The notes under the pieces are model-generated. The model worked only from the letters and a program-made list of their open reading frames with translations. It had not been told where the DNA came from and did no database searches. The translations under genes and the position numbers were made by a program. Positions 7,805 through 10,125 of a stretch of DNA of 10,125 bases are shown in pieces (the first letter of the stretch is position 1; each line of letters opens with the position of its first letter). This DNA comes from Larix sibirica (lineage: Eukaryota > Streptophyta > Pinopsida > Pinales > Pinaceae), in the NCBI GenBank assembly GCA_004151065.3, contig NWUY0300011373.1:38917-49041 (forward strand), in the 5' to 3' direction.

Positions 7805-8040
7805 TGTGCATGACCTGGTTGGATCTTTGGAGGAGACGATGGTGATGAAAACTTGTGCATGACCTCAACAGGATTTGTGCGTGCCCTGTCAAGCTCTCCC
7901 CATTGAGCTCTCCTAGTCGGGCTCTCCCCGTGACCTTGTGACTTGTGTGTGACCTTGTCATTGGATGCATGAACTGTGCGTGACCTTGACACAACTCTTC
8001 TAAGACCTGTGCGTGACCTTGGTGGGAACTGTGCGTGCCT
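7805..8040. repeat. Degenerate TGTGCGTGACCTTG repeat cluster
   Basis: Variants of TGTGCGTGACCTTG recur irregularly at about 7805, 7854, 7875, 7931, 7945, 7975, 8008 and 8030. Between them lie two CTCTCCCC segments (about 7893 and 7922). The spacing varies, so this is an old or degenerate minisatellite. It sits directly upstream of ORF1, where LINE promoters and 5' leaders often carry repeated units; any promoter role is inference. Confidence 0.65.
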
Positions 8041-8044
8041 CACT

Positions 8045-8141
8045 GAGCTCTTTCGTCTCTCTCATCTCTTGTCGAGCTCCTGTGGGCTTTGCTGTTGTGT
8101 CTTTCTTCGAGCTCTCTCGTCTCCCGTCTCTTGTCAAGCTT
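8045..8141. repeat. Two direct copies of a GAGCTC...CTCTTGTC segment
   Basis: GAGCTCTTTCGTCTC starts at 8045 and GAGCTCTCTCGTCTC at 8109. Both continue to CTCTTGTC(G/A)AGCT, about 34 bases each, offset by 64 bp. They adjoin the TGTGCGTGACC cluster and may be part of the same repeated LINE leader. Confidence 0.7.
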
Positions 8142-8344
8142 GGTAAAACATAATTGAAAAGAACCTAAGAGTTGCGAGGCCCTTTGTGTTATCCTCTGGA
8201 TTGTAGATAACATCAATAATCTATAACATGGGGGTTATTTCTGTTCCTCCTGCAACATCATGTCTTCATTAGTTTTCCTTCATGAGAATACAAATGATCT
8301 CGACCAAAATCTAGCTCCTACACTCCTACTCTTCATCACTTCTC

Positions 8345-8650
8345 TAACTTTTAAATAACGATTCTTTGCCAAGAGAGGCCATGAGATATGAGAAATGACT
8401 AGAAGGCATTGCTAATATATTCACCTTCGCTATTAGTGCCGAGAGACTTGATCTTCTTGTTGCTTTGGTTTTCCACAAGAGATTTGAATTCCTCGAACTC
8501 TACAAACACCTCATCCCTGGGTTTAGTGGTAGATACCCAATGAAAGGAGAAAAATCATTTGGGCAAATGAGGAAGTACTTAGCCCCCCCCCCAAATAGAA
8601 GGTGTAGCCATAGACCCACATATATCACTAAGAATCAACATAAGAGGCTA
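8345..8650 (-). pseudogene. Copia integrase core, first part, degraded
   Basis: The minus strand reads LMLILSDICGSMATPSIWG (about 8640-8590), where the Asp of SDICG (8624-8626) is the first catalytic residue of the DDE core. A run of ten C on the plus strand (8583-8592) breaks the frame where the YFL..DD(F/Y)SR strand is expected. The chain resumes with DEVFVEFEEFKSLVENQSNK (about 8510-8450), KKIKSLGTNSEGEYISNAF (about 8455-8402) and HGLSWQR. In the segment LGTNSEGEY the usual second catalytic Asp is Asn. Recognisable sequence stops at about 8345, shortly before the expected QQN motif, which appears instead at 1869. The two halves therefore belong to one gene split by the LINE. Confidence 0.88.
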
Positions 8651-8959
8651 TGAAGCTCACCTTGCTTTGTCCTTACGAAAGGACTTCCAATGATGTTTCC
8701 TTGGTTCACACCCCTCAAAGACATCACTGGGTGGTTCAATCTATGGAAGGTCATCAACAATATGTAGTCGACTCATATGTCACACAAATATGTAATTAGT
8801 GTGTTAGAGATGTTGATTCCATTATATGTTGGCATCATTGGCATTTGCTAATATAGCAACAAACCCTTCTTTGAAGGAGGAGTCTTCCTGAACTTCTACA
8901 TATGATCAGATTTGTCACAATATCTTGAGGCAACCAACTTGAAACTATCACTCATGTTC
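8651..8959 (-). pseudogene. Copia pre-integrase zinc region, degraded
   Basis: The minus strand reads FVAILANANDANI, then WNQHL-stop-HTN (about 8821-8795), HMSRLHIVDDLP (about 8780-8745), IEPPSDVFEGC (8708-8740), and KHHWKSFRKDKQG (about 8700-8660). This is the copia GAG_pre-integrase/HHCC zinc-binding region. The Trp-His...His segment has lost its first His, and the first Cys of the C..C pair is Phe (8708-8725), so two of four zinc ligands are gone. The region links the protease to the integrase core in one ancestral polyprotein. Confidence 0.82.
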
Positions 8960-9216
8960 GTTACAACCCATCGGTCTAGCGAGAATACCACCCTTTTGTT
9001 GGTCTCTGTAATATGGCAGATGGAAAGAAGATTTGGCCCAACACTTGACACATGAAGAACATCTCCAAAGTGAGTTGTATCTATGATGACCTCACCATAG
9101 CTTGAAACTTGTAGCTCTGAATTGTCACCAATGACCTCTTTCTCTCCAGTGTGCTACTATTGATAATCGAGAGAAGGTATTGTCATATGTGAGGTAGCTC
9201 CATAATCAACAATCCA
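8960..9216 (-). pseudogene. Copia aspartic protease, degraded
   Basis: The protease cuts the gag-pol polyprotein. The active-site segment WIVDYGATSHMT is at 9181-9216: the catalytic Asp is kept, but the Ser of the usual DSGA is Tyr. It is followed by IGDNSELQVSSYGEVII, the flap-like GDN...V..(Y/G)G segment. Then come FGDVLHVSSVGPNLLSICHI, which matches the conserved LHVP...NLLSV strand, and RVVFSLDRWVVTNM. From about 9145 to 8930 the frame is mostly open, which makes this one of the better preserved parts of the copia remnant. Confidence 0.88.
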
Positions 9217-10125
9217 CTCTTGCTAAGAAGAGGAGGACCGATGCACAACATTGCTAAATGTGCAATGTGAGAGGAACCAACCTTTTCATAAAAAATCTTG
9301 ACACCTATTGTACACCTCTCTAGCTCCTCGATTTTTAGAAGACTAGCTAGGCAAGACATGAAGAGATGTCCCTCCTTACGATAGTAATTGAATATAATCT
9401 TTTCTTTTTGGAGGATTTTGAGTGTACTTTGCCTCAATTATGCTTAACTTTAGAAGGGGTTGAGCTAACATTTGGGTGGGCTTGACCTTAAGGGAGTAAC
9501 TCACCGATATTCCTCAAAAGTAACTTGATGCTTGATCATATTAGAGAAAACCTCCTCAAGAGAAGAAGTTTTTAGCACTCTTGATAAATAAAGGGATACT
9601 AAAGATATGATAGAAAAAGATTGAATGCAAGAGACATATTATTTAGATGAATAATCACATATTTCAAGTTTGATTTTGCCCTTCTTCCTGTTGTTATGAT
9701 GTTAGACTTTAGGTTTTTAAACCTTGCAATATATCCTCAACATTGTGGAAGTCATCCTTCTTGAGATTTGAAAGTTTGGTTTTGAATCGGTTGACTCAAG
9801 TGGTATTCACACTTCTAAAGCATCTCTTGAAGGTGTTTCAGGTTTCTTTCCTACCATCGTTGTGCTTGGTATGATGAATCATATATGGCTTGACATACAT
9901 AGTGATCAACCTAAGAGCTTCATCCTCCTTCAATCATGTGATGTTATAATTGTCATTGTTAGTAGCAAAAAGGGGTTACACCAATTACATCTATACACGT
10001 TTGCTTTGAAGAAGGACAGTCATTTGATATGCCTGTTATCACACAACTTGTAGTTGTCCCTAAAGGTATCCCATCTGGGATGGTAGAGGAGACGAACAAC
10101 TAAAGAGGTGACCCAAGAGATGCAA
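9217..10125 (-). pseudogene. Copia gag (UBN2-type) with zinc knuckle, partial and degraded
   Basis: Gag forms the particle that packages element RNA. The minus strand reads LKEDEALRLITMYVKPYM (about 9935-9880), then NTFKRCFRSVNTT, VNRFKTKLSNLKKDDFHNVE (about 9795-9735), NLKSNIITTGRRAK and VIIHLNNMSLAFNLFLSYL (about 9710-9600). LEEVFSNMIKHQVTFEEYR (about 9560-9505) and a proline-rich linker follow. These match the UBN2-type copia gag in order. A zinc knuckle at 9351-9392 has spacing like C..C....H....C, but the first two Cys are Phe and Tyr; the His and last Cys remain. At least two frameshifts and several stops occur. The N-terminus and the left LTR lie outside the window. The stretch 10060-10125 probably continues gag but has no motif I can name. 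Confidence 0.82.
9351..9392 (-). other. Damaged CCHC zinc knuckle of copia gag
   Basis: The minus strand reads FNYYRKEGHLFMSC. The positions fit a CX2CX4HX4C knuckle with the first two Cys replaced by Phe and Tyr, each reachable from a Cys codon by one base change. It separates gag from the protease, as in other copia polyproteins. Confidence 0.75.

Larger units (their letters stand above)
1870..8344 (-). mobile_element. Inserted L1-like LINE (non-LTR retrotransposon), decayed; 5' border uncertain
   Basis: The minus strand carries, in the normal LINE order, an ORF1 with coiled coil, RRM-like and C-terminal domains, then an ORF2 with endonuclease, reverse transcriptase and a Cys/His-containing C-terminal region, and last a non-coding 3' region. 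The whole block lies between the two halves of a copia integrase gene that also reads on the minus strand. This shows it arrived after the copia element. The 3' border at about 1870 is supported by the simple repeat and by integrase resuming at 1869. The 5' border is not fixed: recognisable LINE coding begins at about 7728, and recognisable integrase ends at about 8345. I could not find a convincing target-site duplication. Many stops look like CAG to TAG or TGG to TGA changes, as expected from decay of methylated cytosines. Confidence 0.8.
7729..8344. other. Probable LINE 5' leader plus unassigned sequence
   Basis: No recognisable protein domain is present. A minus-strand open frame of 106 codons (7723-8043) is mostly built from the degenerate repeat described separately, so I do not call it a gene. 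The part nearest ORF1 is probably the LINE 5' untranslated region. The part from about 8142 to 8344 shows neither LINE nor copia motifs that I can recognise. A minus-strand frame there reads TPML and IYNPEDNTKGLATLRFFSIM, without a known match. Confidence 0.4.

Noticed and set aside
7723-8043. Minus-strand open frame of 106 codons as a small gene
   Set aside because: Its sequence is mostly a translation of the degenerate TGTGCGTGACC repeats, and it ends just before ORF1 without any domain.
1863-8095. TTTGCTGT at 1863-1870 and again at 8088-8095 as a possible target-site duplication of the LINE
   Set aside because: Only eight bases match, the right copy lies inside the repeated GAGCTC/CTCTTGTC area, and the bases after it do not look like copia integrase, so chance is more likely.
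1-10125. tRNA or rRNA genes
   Set aside because: I saw no cloverleaf-like A and B box arrangement or conserved rRNA segment on reading both strands by eye; short or diverged copies could be missed.

Overview
The window looks like repeat-rich nuclear DNA of a land plant, and I see no intact host gene. Three decayed retroelement segments fill almost all of it. All three read on the minus strand and all are broken by stop codons and frameshifts. The grounds for a plant are a copia-type gag-pol remnant, a LINE with an apurinic-type endonuclease and an L1-like ORF1, and a plant-style RNase H with its GDS and AD-MAN motifs. The LINE protein reminds me of elements in large fern or gymnosperm genomes, but that is a weak impression. 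There are no bacterial signals: no operons, no Shine-Dalgarno pattern and no CRISPR.

Layout, from high to low coordinates, which is 5' to 3' on the minus strand. Positions 10125-9351 hold a copia gag with a zinc knuckle. Positions 9216-8960 hold the aspartic protease, and 8959-8345 the pre-integrase zinc region and the first part of the integrase core. The integrase then stops. Positions 8344-1870 hold an inserted LINE: an unassigned or 5' leader region with short degenerate repeats (8344-7729), ORF1 (7728-6831), the ORF2 endonuclease (6770-4940), a linker and reverse transcriptase (4939-3390), the ORF2 C-terminal region (3389-2642), and a 3' region with a 76-bp tandem duplication ending in a short AGATTA/AGATAA-type tail near 1870-1896. 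Integrase sequence resumes at 1869 with QQN and runs to 1441, so the LINE sits inside the copia integrase gene. At 1440 the sequence changes abruptly to an RNase H domain (1440-1045). One in-frame stop separates it from a lysine/glutamate-rich, probably coiled-coil tail that runs to about 163.

The most unusual structure is in the LINE endonuclease. A segment of about 382 bp is present nearly three times in tandem (4964 to about 6023), and each of the two junctions contains a 60-bp segment repeated twice. Other local duplications are a 33-bp (11-codon) repeat in the integrase and the 76-bp repeat in the LINE 3' region.

Nothing here appears able to make a working protein, so the pieces do not act together as a system. 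They record successive insertion and local duplication. I found no convincing new functional system. The RNase H plus tail reading frame and the endonuclease repeat structure most deserve a second look.
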